Assembly: GCA_022561525.1 (NCBI GenBank)
Contig: JADFRB010000009.1
Span: 1 to 13,833, forward strand
Length of the DNA: 13,833 nucleotides
Reading direction: 5' to 3'
Source: Nitrospinota bacterium
GTDB lineage: Bacteria; Nitrospirota; Nitrospiria; Nitrospirales; UBA8639
In this document: in pieces, positions 7,659 to 13,833 of the stretch
How the letters are laid out: each line of letters begins with the position of its first letter
Position numbering within the stretch: the stretch's first letter is position 1
The notes under the pieces: generated by a model
Databases searched by the model: none
What the model was told of the DNA's origin: nothing
Seen by the model: the letters and a program-made list of their open reading frames with translations, nothing else
Program-made: the position numbers and the translations under genes

Positions 7659-7866
7659 CTCTGACCTCCTTTACGCCAGCCTCCTATCAATGGTTTGCGT
7701 CAGAGTATGGGGGACAAGCACAACAATAGCCAGACCCTCAAAACTCCGAATCCTACATGGAGCCTATCAGATTTTGGCAACACGGTGAAGCTACCCCGCC
7801 CAATGTTGTGGCCTCACTCCCGGAAGACTCCGAGATTCGTGGAGGATAGAGCGAGATACCGTTCTA

Positions 7867-7940
7867 GGATGGTGTTGAAAAACTCAAATTTCTTAAAAAT
7901 ACCTCGGAATACCACGAGGCAATACTCCCAACGACCATCC
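7867..7940. repeat. 74-bp imperfect inverted repeat
   Basis: Outer arms GGATGGTGTTG and CAACGACCATCC are complementary apart from one bulge, with an inner CCTCG/CGAGG stem. It is followed two bases later by another palindromic element. It is non-coding and probably a relic of the same class of intergenic repeats. The stretch 7671-7866 upstream shows nothing else I can support. Confidence 0.5.
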
Positions 7941-7942
7941 GC

Positions 7943-8114
7943 AGGGTATTCAAAAAGTCCCATCCAGTCCTGAGCAGAGTCGAAAAAAAAGGCCGGATTC
8001 GTAATGGGTAATGAGTAAGGGGGAAAGAAAGTAGAAGTCAAAACGACTCTTTCGCTTCATGTATCACGCTTCACGTCCCCAAAGAACGCCGCTGGCGGAC
8101 TTTTTCAATACCCT
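7943..8114. repeat. 172-bp element with 18-bp terminal inverted repeats
   Basis: The left end AGGGTATTCAAAAAGTCC matches the reverse complement of the right end (8097-8114) at 17 of 18 bases. The right arm continues inward as GAACGCCGCTGGCGGAC, the same module found at the left end of the 4686-4808 element. The interior (CCTGAGCAGAGTCGAAAAAA, then a low-complexity purine stretch) is unrelated and non-coding. The right end lies one base from the stop codon of the 63-residue gene. Confidence 0.65.
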
Positions 8115-8115
8115 T

Positions 8116-8307
8116 TTAATTCCGTGACACATCAAAGGCTGCAACACCCTGCCGCTTTCGCTGAGCCATGGCCAAACGCAACCCTTCATACACTTTCATG
8201 GCACCGTCAGACCAACTCGGGTCAAACTGGGAACCGCGAAACGCGGCTTCGGCAGCTTTCTTTTCATCATAGGTCAGTGATCGGGAGTGTCCAGTTGTCA
8301 CCTTCAT
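8116..8307 (-). CDS. Small conserved-looking protein, 63 residues
   Basis: I do not recognise the family. The protein is soluble and slightly basic, with sequence features such as SLTYDEKKAAEAAFRG and a helical middle (AMKVYEGLRLAMAQRK). The start is strongly supported: AAGGAGGG lies just upstream of the ATG, close to a perfect Shine-Dalgarno sequence. The TAA stop at 8116-8118 directly abuts a palindromic element. No neighbour shares its transcript clearly. The text resembles short Nitrospira-type hypothetical proteins, but that is an impression, not a match. Confidence 0.72.
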   Translation of the reverse strand: MKVTTGHSRSLTYDEKKAAEAAFRGSQFDPSWSDGAMKVYEGLRLAMAQRKRQGVAAFDVSRN

Positions 8308-8640
8308 AGCATTACCCTCCTTGTAAGATGTGTATGGCCGAGATCATCGTTCCAGTGATGGAAACTTGTGGCACCGTTTGGAAAGATGATTAAGCAAAGG
8401 GCATGCCGGAAATGACCTGGCTAATGAACGCAACACAACTCGACAAGATGTCAATCAGAATGCGGAATCGAACACCGCACAAGACAAAAAATGAACCGCG
8501 TGGCCAATCCACTCCGCACAACAATTGTCAGAAAATTTGACAGGTTGAACTGAGAAATGGGGGGAGGGTAAGAATTAAAGAGGAGTTTTCAATAGGTTAG
8601 ACCAATTCCGCTCAGTGTAAAAATTTTCGACAGTGAATCA
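8308..8640. other. Intergenic region with a short inverted repeat, no gene found
   Basis: No reading frame with a ribosome binding site is present. TGTCA-7-TGACA at 8526-8542 is a small palindrome, preceded by ACAATTGT, and could be an operator or chance. The promoter of the 63-residue gene should lie near 8330-8380, but I see no convincing -35/-10 pair. A weak frame at 8633-8869 lacks coding character. Confidence 0.35.
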
Positions 8641-8828
8641 GGCCATTGCCAAATTAAGCGTGGGCGGCACTGCAATTCGGCCGACAGAGAGGGCGAGAGG
8701 CAACAATTTCGTCTCCAGCTTTACACTGTTAAATTCCTCGACATCTTTCGAATGGGGGGGGTCAAGCAGCCTTTCCCTTCACATCGTGAAGGTCTTAGCG
8801 ACAACCAGGATTATCAACACTCCACATC

Positions 8829-8863
8829 AAAAAAAAAGGGTGTTGGAATTTTCCGACCCCTTT
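8829..8863 (-). terminator. Intrinsic terminator on the - strand
   Basis: Read on the - strand, AAAGGG-GTCGG pairs with CCAAC-(A)-CCCTTT around an AAAATT loop (one bulge, one G-T pair), followed by a run of nine T. This is the classic intrinsic terminator layout. No convincing gene ends directly before it, apart from the doubtful small frame at 8980-9153. Confidence 0.6.
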
Positions 8864-8892
8864 CTCTAGCGCAGACAAACCCAATTTTTTTC

Positions 8893-8910
8893 ATGTGATT
8901 TTTTTCACAT
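8893..8910. promoter_or_regulatory. CRP/FNR-like palindrome ATGTGATTTTTTTCACAT
   Basis: The site has the exact TGTGA-6-TCACA form recognised by CRP-family regulators, extended by one further A-T pair. An ATG follows directly at 8911 but opens only a weak frame. The site may control the lost PEP-CTERM gene downstream, or simply be a T-rich hairpin in a terminator-rich region. Confidence 0.4.
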
Positions 8911-8930
8911 ATGAACTATCAACCAACCAC

Positions 8931-8979
8931 CCAAAAAAGGTTCTCTGAAACCGTTCCCCTAGAGGAGTGTTTCACAGAA
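8931..8979 (-). terminator. Second intrinsic terminator on the - strand
   Basis: On the - strand TTCTGTGAAAC pairs with GTTTCAGAGAA (10 of 11), with an inner CCT/AGG hairpin, followed by CCTTTTTTGG. It begins right after a TGA at 8982-8980, which ends a small frame on the same strand. That arrangement supports transcription coming from the right. Confidence 0.55.
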
Positions 8980-9153
8980 TCACCTACCGCGGCGGCGTGG
9001 GCATTGTTTTTTGGCGTAGACCTTCACACTCGCATATTGGTGGGTATAATTGTAGTTCCTTTGTTTTACGCCAAACCCACACACGATGCACACGTGAAGC
9101 TGCTTTACGTACGAGTTGTTGCGCACCCGAATACCGCCACGGCTCCGCCGCAT
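8980..9153 (-). CDS. Possible 57-residue basic protein with a CxxC pair
   Basis: This is a doubtful gene. The frame starting at 9153 encodes a basic protein with CIVCGFGVKQRNYNYTHQYA and ends ...CPRRRGR, directly before an intrinsic terminator. AAGGA sits immediately against the ATG, too close for a normal ribosome binding site. No family is recognised. The adjacent + strand carries a PEP-CTERM tail just beyond its start, so the region may instead be degraded DNA. The terminator is the main support. Confidence 0.25.
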   Translation of the reverse strand: MRRSRGGIRVRNNSYVKQLHVCIVCGFGVKQRNYNYTHQYASVKVYAKKQCPRRRGR

Positions 9154-9158
9154 TCCTT

Positions 9159-9260
9159 CTACCGACGCCAATTCCAGAGCCAGCCACCATGGTCCTGATG
9201 GGCTCTGGGCTGATGGGTTTGGTCGCCTGGCGTTTACGGAAAGGACAGCCGAAAACCGAC
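9159..9260 (+). pseudogene. Orphan PEP-CTERM sorting signal (remnant of an exported protein gene)
   Basis: The + frame encodes PTPIPEPATMVLMGSGLMG followed by LVAWRLRKG: the Pro-Glu-Pro motif, a hydrophobic helix and a basic end, as in proteins sorted by exosortase/EpsH systems. In such proteins the stop follows within a few residues. Here the frame runs on for about 35 residues, through a strong terminator hairpin. Upstream, no signal peptide or mature domain is visible in any frame. A degraded or frameshifted gene is the best reading. A TAA at 9290-9292 in another frame, just before the terminator, could be the original stop. Confidence 0.6.
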
Positions 9261-9293
9261 GCCTCATGTTCCTTCTCGATGTCTCACCTTAAC

Positions 9294-9335
9294 TGGCCTC
9301 GTTCACCCAGCAGTGAACGGGGCCACCTTCTTTTC
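9294..9335 (+). terminator. Strong hairpin terminator after the PEP-CTERM remnant
   Basis: TGGCCTCGTTCAC (9294-9306) pairs with GTGAACGGGGCCA (9313-9325), a 13-bp stem with one T-G pair and a CCAGCA loop, followed by CCTTCTTTTCG. It marks the end of a + strand transcript here. The gap from it to 9580 holds nothing else I can support. Confidence 0.7.
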
Positions 9336-9580
9336 GTCAACTGCCTCATGAACCCATAACACTCCGACAGCAAGCCCCAACACCTTTCTGCTTTCGTTTC
9401 TAAGTTCAAAACCATCCTGCTTTTCTACGCAGTTCCCTTTAAGATTTGCTGTCTAAACACCGACAAAATGCAAGAAGAGAACGGCCTGTTACCTATCCAA
9501 TTCCAATCAGGAGTTTCGGAAGGTCAGGATTACTGTTCACACAAGACACCCCAATTCAATGTCCAGGTGAAGAGTCTGTA

Positions 9581-10660
9581 ATGAGTCCAGAGACAGACGA
9601 CCAAAATATTCCACCCTCCACCAATCTTGACTCCAAAGATTTAACTGAAGAAGAAATTGCGGCTTCTGATGAAACGTCCTTGGAAGATGATTGGGCTGCA
9701 GCCTTAGCCGAGCAAAGTCAGGCAGAGGCCGAACCGCCCATGGCGGAAGACACCACATCGACGAGCAAAACTGAGGCGCAGCCCGAGGCTGTCTCCCAAA
9801 GTTCATCCGATGAGGAGGAGCCTCCATCAACTGACGCATCGTTGGAAGATGATTGGACCGCAGCCTTAGCCGAACAAAGTCAGGCAGAGGCCGAGCCGCC
9901 CGTGGCGGAAGACACCACATCGGCGAGCGAACCTGAGGCGCAGCCCGAGACTGTCCCCCAAAGTTCATCCGATGAGAAGGAGCCTCCATCAACTGACGCA
10001 TCGTTGGAAAATGATTGGGCGGCAGTTCTTGAAGATCAGGAACAACCCCAACCCGAAGCTCAACAGGCAGAGACGGCCCCCACAGAAAATGACCCCGCTT
10101 CCGATGGCTCAAGCCAAATCGTGATGGGTTGGCCAAACAGTGGCTCGGTTCAATCTCAACAAGACCCCACACCGGCTGAGTGGAAACCGACAAGAATCAC
10201 ACCAGCATCAGAACACGATCAGCCGGCAGACTCCTCATCTCCGGAGGAACAACTCGCCGCGTCTGCGGCATCATCGGCTAAACCTGAACATTCCACAGCA
10301 CCCGAACCCAGCAACATGCCAGAAACATCGCCACCACCAGAACTCTCCCTGGCGGCAGCCGCAGCAGAAATTTCTATTCAGGTAGTGATGGAGAGAGCCA
10401 CTGACGTCTCCGAAGTCATCCAAGACGAACAGGCAAGGGAACGACTTGAGGCATCTGGCCCCGCATCCGACACAAGCCCCACACAGCCGACGACTGCATC
10501 CGCGACCTCGGACAATCTTGCAGAAGCAGCGACCACTCCAAAAACTCCAGAATTGGATCAAGGCACACACCATCCCGAGCCGCCTCCCCCTGACATCCCG
10601 GCGCAGAACATTGAATCAGCCCCAGATCGATTCAGGCGCCCGTTCTTCTCAAATCTCTAA
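9581..10660 (+). CDS. Acidic low-complexity protein with 54-residue tandem repeats
   Basis: A 359-residue protein from the ATG at 9581, chosen because AGGTGAAG lies ten bases upstream and acidic composition begins there; the frame is open back to 9446 but that part is basic and unlike the rest. It is rich in Glu, Ser, Pro, Ala, Thr and Gln and almost certainly disordered. Two full 54-residue units and a partial third each start with SLEDDW(A/T)AALAEQ. This core resembles the N-terminal DDLWAEALSEQ segment of the flagellar switch protein FliN, but no SpoA domain follows. A short helical part near residues 255-300 (ISIQVVMERATDVSEVI) is the only ordered-looking stretch. It has no signal peptide. 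Function is unknown. It ends just before a probable assembly join. Confidence 0.7.
   Translation: MSPETDDQNIPPSTNLDSKDLTEEEIAASDETSLEDDWAAALAEQSQAEAEPPMAEDTTSTSKTEAQPEAVSQSSSDEEEPPSTDASLEDDWTAALAEQSQAEAEPPVAEDTTSASEPEAQPETVPQSSSDEKEPPSTDASLENDWAAVLEDQEQPQPEAQQAETAPTENDPASDGSSQIVMGWPNSGSVQSQQDPTPAEWKPTRITPASEHDQPADSSSPEEQLAASAASSAKPEHSTAPEPSNMPETSPPPELSLAAAAAEISIQVVMERATDVSEVIQDEQARERLEASGPASDTSPTQPTTASATSDNLAEAATTPKTPELDQGTHHPEPPPPDIPAQNIESAPDRFRRPFFSNL
9677..10000 (+). repeat. 162-bp in-frame tandem repeat, two full units plus partial third
   Basis: Units begin at 9677 and 9839, with a decayed third unit from 10001. The period is 162 bp (54 codons) and the two full copies are nearly identical at the DNA level, implying a recent duplication. 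Differences fall at both silent and amino-acid-changing sites. Confidence 0.85.
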
Positions 10661-10686
10661 CCGCCCATTCGCAACCAAAGGGGACG

Positions 10687-11619
10687 GTGTTTAACAGGCC
10701 TGCCTCAACAATTACCGGGATCGCCCCCTGGAACTATTTAATGCCGGCCCCCACTCACCTTGCCGCATCGGAAAGCTATTCAACTTTTTACCGGAAAATG
10801 ATGGCCCAAAGCAACGTGCCGGAAAACGCGGTGTATCTGGGCATGGTGAACTTGTTTTTCTTTGGTTATGGAGCCTACCTTTATTTCAAAAAAAGACTTT
10901 GCCCTCAGGGCCGATTTTGGTTCCGATTTGTGTTTGGCGCGGGGATTTGTTATTTGTTCCTCTCGCTCCCTCCCAACATCGATCTCGGCAATGGGATAAA
11001 GATCGACCTGATTTCACCTTACCTTCACGCCATATTTCCCATGTTCAGGACTTTTGGCAGGATGGGATTATTTGTTTTAATTTTTGTCTCAATAGGATCG
11101 ATGATTGGCTTCTATCATTTCTTGCTGAATTGCGGCAAAAAGGCGCCTGCAGTTGTCGCCGCGGCGCTCATCCTTTCTTTGATTGACCTCGCCCCCAGAC
11201 TGCCAACCCTGGATATTGGCAAGCATCCGCCGGTATATGATTGGCTTAAAAACCAGAAGGGAAATTTTCTGATATATGAAATTCCCGAAGACTATACTGG
11301 GAGAAGGACCGATAATTTTCAACAATATAAATTCCGATATTACCAGGCCATCCATGGCAAGAAGCTGGCTAACAGAGGGATAAGCAATTACGACCCGCAA
11401 AGCAAGGTATTTTATCAAACGCTGAAAAAGCTGGGCGTAAAATATCTGGTCCAGCATAAAAACCTGTATCAGGAGGGTCCTTTGCCGCCGGAGTATAAGA
11501 AATTCGATTCCATCCCGGCGGCAGCGGTACAATTCAATGAAGGGGTAATAGAAAAATTTCCCGAATGGTTCGTTCCGGCAGCCACCATTGGCGAGGCTAA
11601 TGTCTATGAGGTTTATTAG
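10687..11619 (+). CDS. Polytopic membrane protein, C-terminal part (YfhO / GT-C-like), 5'-truncated
   Basis: The frame is open upstream of the GTG at 10687 and there is no ribosome binding site, so this is not a true start; homology-like sequence seems to begin near ITGIAPWNYLMPAPTHL. At least four membrane segments follow (around AVYLGMVNLFFFGYGAYLYF, FWFRFVFGAGICYLFLSLPP, MGLFVLIFVSIGSMIGF and VVAAALILSLIDLA). After them comes an extracytoplasmic domain of about 120 residues (PVYDWLKNQKGNFLIYEIP...). The order W-x-Y-L-x-P then helices then this tail is what I recall for YfhO-like and GT-C glycosyltransferase-related proteins. Such proteins modify surface polysaccharides with lipid-linked sugars. 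The neighbouring flippase fits. Its missing N-terminal half is explained by the join near 10,680. Confidence 0.7.
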   Translation: MFNRPASTITGIAPWNYLMPAPTHLAASESYSTFYRKMMAQSNVPENAVYLGMVNLFFFGYGAYLYFKKRLCPQGRFWFRFVFGAGICYLFLSLPPNIDLGNGIKIDLISPYLHAIFPMFRTFGRMGLFVLIFVSIGSMIGFYHFLLNCGKKAPAVVAAALILSLIDLAPRLPTLDIGKHPPVYDWLKNQKGNFLIYEIPEDYTGRRTDNFQQYKFRYYQAIHGKKLANRGISNYDPQSKVFYQTLKKLGVKYLVQHKNLYQEGPLPPEYKKFDSIPAAAVQFNEGVIEKFPEWFVPAATIGEANVYEVY

Positions 11620-11676
11620 AGTTTTTAAAAGATGAAAGAATTAAACGCGCGATTAATGGACTGAGGGCGCCTGTAA

Positions 11677-12921
11677 GTGCAGACTTTTCTCAAAAATAAT
11701 TTAATTATTCTGATATTTTTCAATTTTGGAAACGCCTTTAACTATTTATTTCAGATTGTAGCGGCGCGCGGGTTGACAGCGGAAAATTTTGGAGTATTTA
11801 ATTCACTCAACTCATTGGCTATAGTGATCTCCGCCCCTATCGCGGTATTCCCATTTGTGTTTTCAAAGTACACCGCCCAATACTGGCCCGATGAATCAGG
11901 CCGACTTAAAAGCCTTCTTGTCTTAGGGGTAAAATTTTCTTTTCTTCTGGCATCGGGCGCTCTGGCAATCGGTTTTCTTGCCGCCCCCTGGATTAAAAAC
12001 TATCTGCATATATCTGTCACAGGTCCGGTATTTATTATGATCGCCAGTTTAGGGATCTCCCTAATTCGTCCTGTTTTTCTAGGAACGTTAAGGGGGCTTA
12101 AAAGGTTTATGGCTTTTGGAATAGGGTCTAACAGTTTTGCGTTTGTCAGGTTTCTTTCCGGAGCGCTGTTGATTTGGTTTTTCAGTTTTGGAGTGAATGG
12201 AGCGCTCTTTGCCGGCCTGGCAGGAGGAATCGTATCCCTGGTTATAGGGGTTTGGGCTCTGAACGATATTTGGAAAATTTCCGCGGAACAGCTTCCCAAA
12301 GGATTTTTTTCAGAAATGAGCCGGTATGCTTTTCCCGTATTGTTGGCGTCTGCAATGGTAAAGCTCCTGGGAAATCTGGATATCGTTTTAGTGCGGCACT
12401 ATTGTTCCGCGGAAGAAGCGGGGCTTTATGCCACCGCCGCGGTTCTGGGACGAATTGCTTTATTTCTTCCCCGTTCCATGGTCCATGTCCTTTTCCCGGA
12501 TGCGGTGAAGGACCAGGGCATAGGCGCCGAAGCCCGCCAAAAACTTTGGACAACTCTTGGCCTGACATTTTTGTTGGGGGGAGGATTTTCTTTACTTTGC
12601 ATTCTCTGGCCTGAACTGACACTGACTTTGTTGTTCGGTGAAAAATACAAAGGAGCCGCCGCTTTACTCCAGGTTACCAGCATTGCCATGGCCCTGCTGG
12701 CGGTCGCCAATGTTTTATTCATTCATGGCCTTGCCCGGTCCAAATTCAAATTTCTCTGGCCCCTGACCGGAGGGGCAGGATTGATGACGGGACTTATTTT
12801 CTTTTTTCACGATACGGCTCTGACCATCGCTCACATCCTTCTCCTTTCCATTGGAACCATTTTAACCGTGACTTTTCTCATGAGTTTTTTGGCGGAAAAG
12901 AGACCGCATCTATCGCAATAA
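11677..12921 (+). CDS. Polysaccharide flippase (Wzx/MATE-like oligosaccharide flippase family)
   Basis: A 414-residue membrane protein with about 12 hydrophobic segments spread evenly over its length. The start region (NNLIILIFFNFGNAFNYLFQIVAARGLTAENFGVFNSL) is the typical opening of this family: helix 1, then (A)R-x-L-x-x-E-x-(F/Y)-G. The middle repeats the pattern (YAFPVLLASAMVKLLGNLDIVLV ... AEEAGLYATAAVLGRIALFLP). It would move lipid-linked oligosaccharides across the inner membrane. The GTG start follows a GAGGG ten or so bases upstream. It lies 57 bases behind the truncated membrane protein on the same strand, so a surface-polysaccharide operon is likely. Its length is normal for the family and it has no visible defects. 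Confidence 0.85.
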   Translation: MQTFLKNNLIILIFFNFGNAFNYLFQIVAARGLTAENFGVFNSLNSLAIVISAPIAVFPFVFSKYTAQYWPDESGRLKSLLVLGVKFSFLLASGALAIGFLAAPWIKNYLHISVTGPVFIMIASLGISLIRPVFLGTLRGLKRFMAFGIGSNSFAFVRFLSGALLIWFFSFGVNGALFAGLAGGIVSLVIGVWALNDIWKISAEQLPKGFFSEMSRYAFPVLLASAMVKLLGNLDIVLVRHYCSAEEAGLYATAAVLGRIALFLPRSMVHVLFPDAVKDQGIGAEARQKLWTTLGLTFLLGGGFSLLCILWPELTLTLLFGEKYKGAAALLQVTSIAMALLAVANVLFIHGLARSKFKFLWPLTGGAGLMTGLIFFFHDTALTIAHILLLSIGTILTVTFLMSFLAEKRPHLSQ

Positions 12922-13072
12922 CTTCTAAAAATCCCTTAAGGAAATTCCGGGAGCCATTGTTTCAGACTCCGATTGATGCTAACCTTTTTGAGAAATTTGG
13001 GTAAAATGGCGGCTGTTGCGAATGGGGCTCAGGCTCCCTGAAAACTCCGGCTGGCCGAACGAACAAAGAAAA

Positions 13073-13438
13073 ATGCCAATCATCCATCGTTACATATTTA
13101 AGGAACTGACCAAAACCTTTTTAATTACCGTGGCGTTCCTTACAGCGTTGCTTTATCTGGAGAGACTCATCTACATGACCTCTCTTATTTTTATTCGCGG
13201 CGTTACTTTTTTAGAAATCGCGTCGATGATGATCTACATTTCCCCTGCCTTCCTCTCTATAACCATTCCTATGGGAATCATGATGGCCTCCGTTTTAGTT
13301 TTCAACAGATTTTCGGCCGACAGCGAAATCTATGCCATGAAAGCCAGCGGCTGGAGTTTTCTATATCTTATGCGGCCGGTAATATTATTTTCTCTTCTTG
13401 CGTTTTTAGTTTCCAATTTAATTATTTTTTATTATTGA
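13073..13438 (+). CDS. LptF/LptG-type LPS export permease, 3'-truncated
   Basis: About 121 residues, against roughly 350-390 for the family. The N-terminus is diagnostic: MPIIHRYIFKELTKTFLIT, then a second helix (FLEIASMMIYISPAFLSITIPMGIMMASVLVFNRFSADSEIYAMKASGWS), matching the YjgP/YjgQ signature in which Pro-x-Gly precedes the NRFSxDSEIxAMxAxG coupling helix contacting LptB. The third helix ends at LIIFYY with a stop. The periplasmic beta-jellyroll domain and the last helices are missing, because the sequence changes to AT-rich foreign DNA at about 13,430. The ATG at 13073 fits the family start; the frame is open back to a TTG at 13016. The gap from 12922 to 13072 shows no clear promoter. 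Confidence 0.85.
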   Translation: MPIIHRYIFKELTKTFLITVAFLTALLYLERLIYMTSLIFIRGVTFLEIASMMIYISPAFLSITIPMGIMMASVLVFNRFSADSEIYAMKASGWSFLYLMRPVILFSLLAFLVSNLIIFYY

Positions 13439-13453
13439 TCTATTTTTCATTGT

Positions 13454-13833
13454 TCATTTCAAGACATCAAAATCCGGATATAAAGGAAACGCTTTGCATA
13501 ATTCCAAAATATCCTTATTAACATTTTTAATAACCTTTTTGTCAGTATGATTGTCAATTACTTTAGCAATATTCTCTCCTATAACCTTCATCTCGGATTC
13601 TTTAAAGCCTCTTGTGGTAACTGCAGGTGTTCCTAATCTTATTCCTGATGGATGAAAAGGACTTCCAGGTTCATAAGGAATTGTATTTTTATTTACAGTT
13701 ATTCCTGCTTCATCTAATGCAGTTTGTACTTCTTTTCCTTTTCCAGTCAAACCTTTATTAACAAGTTTAATGACCATTAAATGATTGTCAGTTCCACCAG
13801 TTGTCAGTTCCAAACCTTTATCCATTAATGCAT
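13454..13833 (-). CDS. glyA: Serine hydroxymethyltransferase, C-terminal fragment
   Basis: The frame is open to the right edge (codons for Ala and Leu precede the Met at 13825). It contains the family's C-terminal landmarks: LTTGGTDNHLMVIKL, GKGKEVQTALDEAGITVNKN, then PGSPFHPSGIRLGTPAVTTRG and the final helices. The PLP-dependent enzyme interconverts serine and glycine using tetrahydrofolate; the PLP lysine lies upstream, outside the window. The SPFHPSGIRLGTPAVT wording and low GC (22% and 37% in two 60-base lines counted by eye) differ sharply from the rest of the window, suggesting another organism, possibly a candidate-phylum bacterium. The reading frame itself appears intact to a TGA stop. 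Confidence 0.9.
   Translation of the reverse strand, partial: ALMDKGLELTTGGTDNHLMVIKLVNKGLTGKGKEVQTALDEAGITVNKNTIPYEPGSPFHPSGIRLGTPAVTTRGFKESEMKVIGENIAKVIDNHTDKKVIKNVNKDILELCKAFPLYPDFDVLK

Noticed and set aside
8368..8390. TGGCAC as a possible sigma-54 -24 element
   Set aside because: The required -12 GC element is absent at the right spacing.
8633..8869. 78-residue + strand frame
   Set aside because: No ribosome binding site; it includes a seven-G run and an A-run that forms a - strand terminator; no domain is recognised.
8911..9198. 95-residue + strand frame beginning right after the CRP-like palindrome
   Set aside because: No domain or signal peptide, no ribosome binding site, and it ends out of frame with the PEP-CTERM tail.
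9446..9580. N-terminal extension of the acidic repeat protein from a TTG start
   Set aside because: The composition is basic and unlike the rest, while the ATG at 9581 has a ribosome binding site.
9677..10045. Repeats considered as a CRISPR array
   Set aside because: The 162-bp period is in frame and coding, with no short repeat and unique spacer pattern.
9537..10193. 218-residue - strand frame
   Set aside because: It is a shadow of the tandem-repeat gene on the + strand and reflects its repeated composition.

Overview
The window reads as three pieces of DNA with different base composition, joined inside genes. Bases 1 to about 10,670 are moderately GC-rich and look like a chromosome of a Nitrospira-type bacterium. 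This is an inference from a TonB receptor, c-di-GMP and histidine kinase signalling, a PEP-CTERM sorting signal, and families of intergenic palindromic repeats that I associate with that group. Bases from about 10,690 to 13,435 have a visibly lower GC content and carry envelope genes of another diderm bacterium: a polytopic membrane protein cut at its N-terminus, a polysaccharide flippase, and an LptF/LptG-type permease cut at its C-terminus. From about 13,440 to the end the DNA is very AT-rich and holds the C-terminal third of a serine hydroxymethyltransferase from a third source, possibly a candidate-phylum bacterium. Two gene-breaking joins make an assembly chimera the simplest explanation, so gene neighbourhoods should not be read across them.

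Layout of segment A: a GAF/histidine kinase open at the left edge; a 183-bp hairpin element; a LexA/XRE-type self-cleaving repressor (- strand) with a palindromic operator in front of it; a divergent TonB-dependent receptor; a 123-bp palindromic element lying between the convergent receptor and diguanylate cyclase genes; the diguanylate cyclase (-); a hypothetical 265-residue protein (-); the second copy of the 183-bp hairpin; a two-zinc-ribbon protein (-); two more palindromic elements; a 63-residue protein with an excellent ribosome binding site (-); a poorly coding stretch with terminators, a CRP/FNR-like palindrome and an orphan PEP-CTERM tail; and an acidic low-complexity protein with a 54-residue tandem repeat.

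The most interesting signal is in the intergenic repeats. The two 183-bp elements have identical length, are flanked by TA, and fold end to end around an exact central point. They differ at 16 positions, and most of those differences keep base pairing, including two double compensatory A-T to C-G exchanges. Both copies, and two other palindromic elements of different sequence, begin within 0 to 6 bases of a stop codon. In two cases the element itself supplies the stop codon. This suggests mobile hairpins that settle at gene ends and act, or are tolerated, as transcript-end structures.
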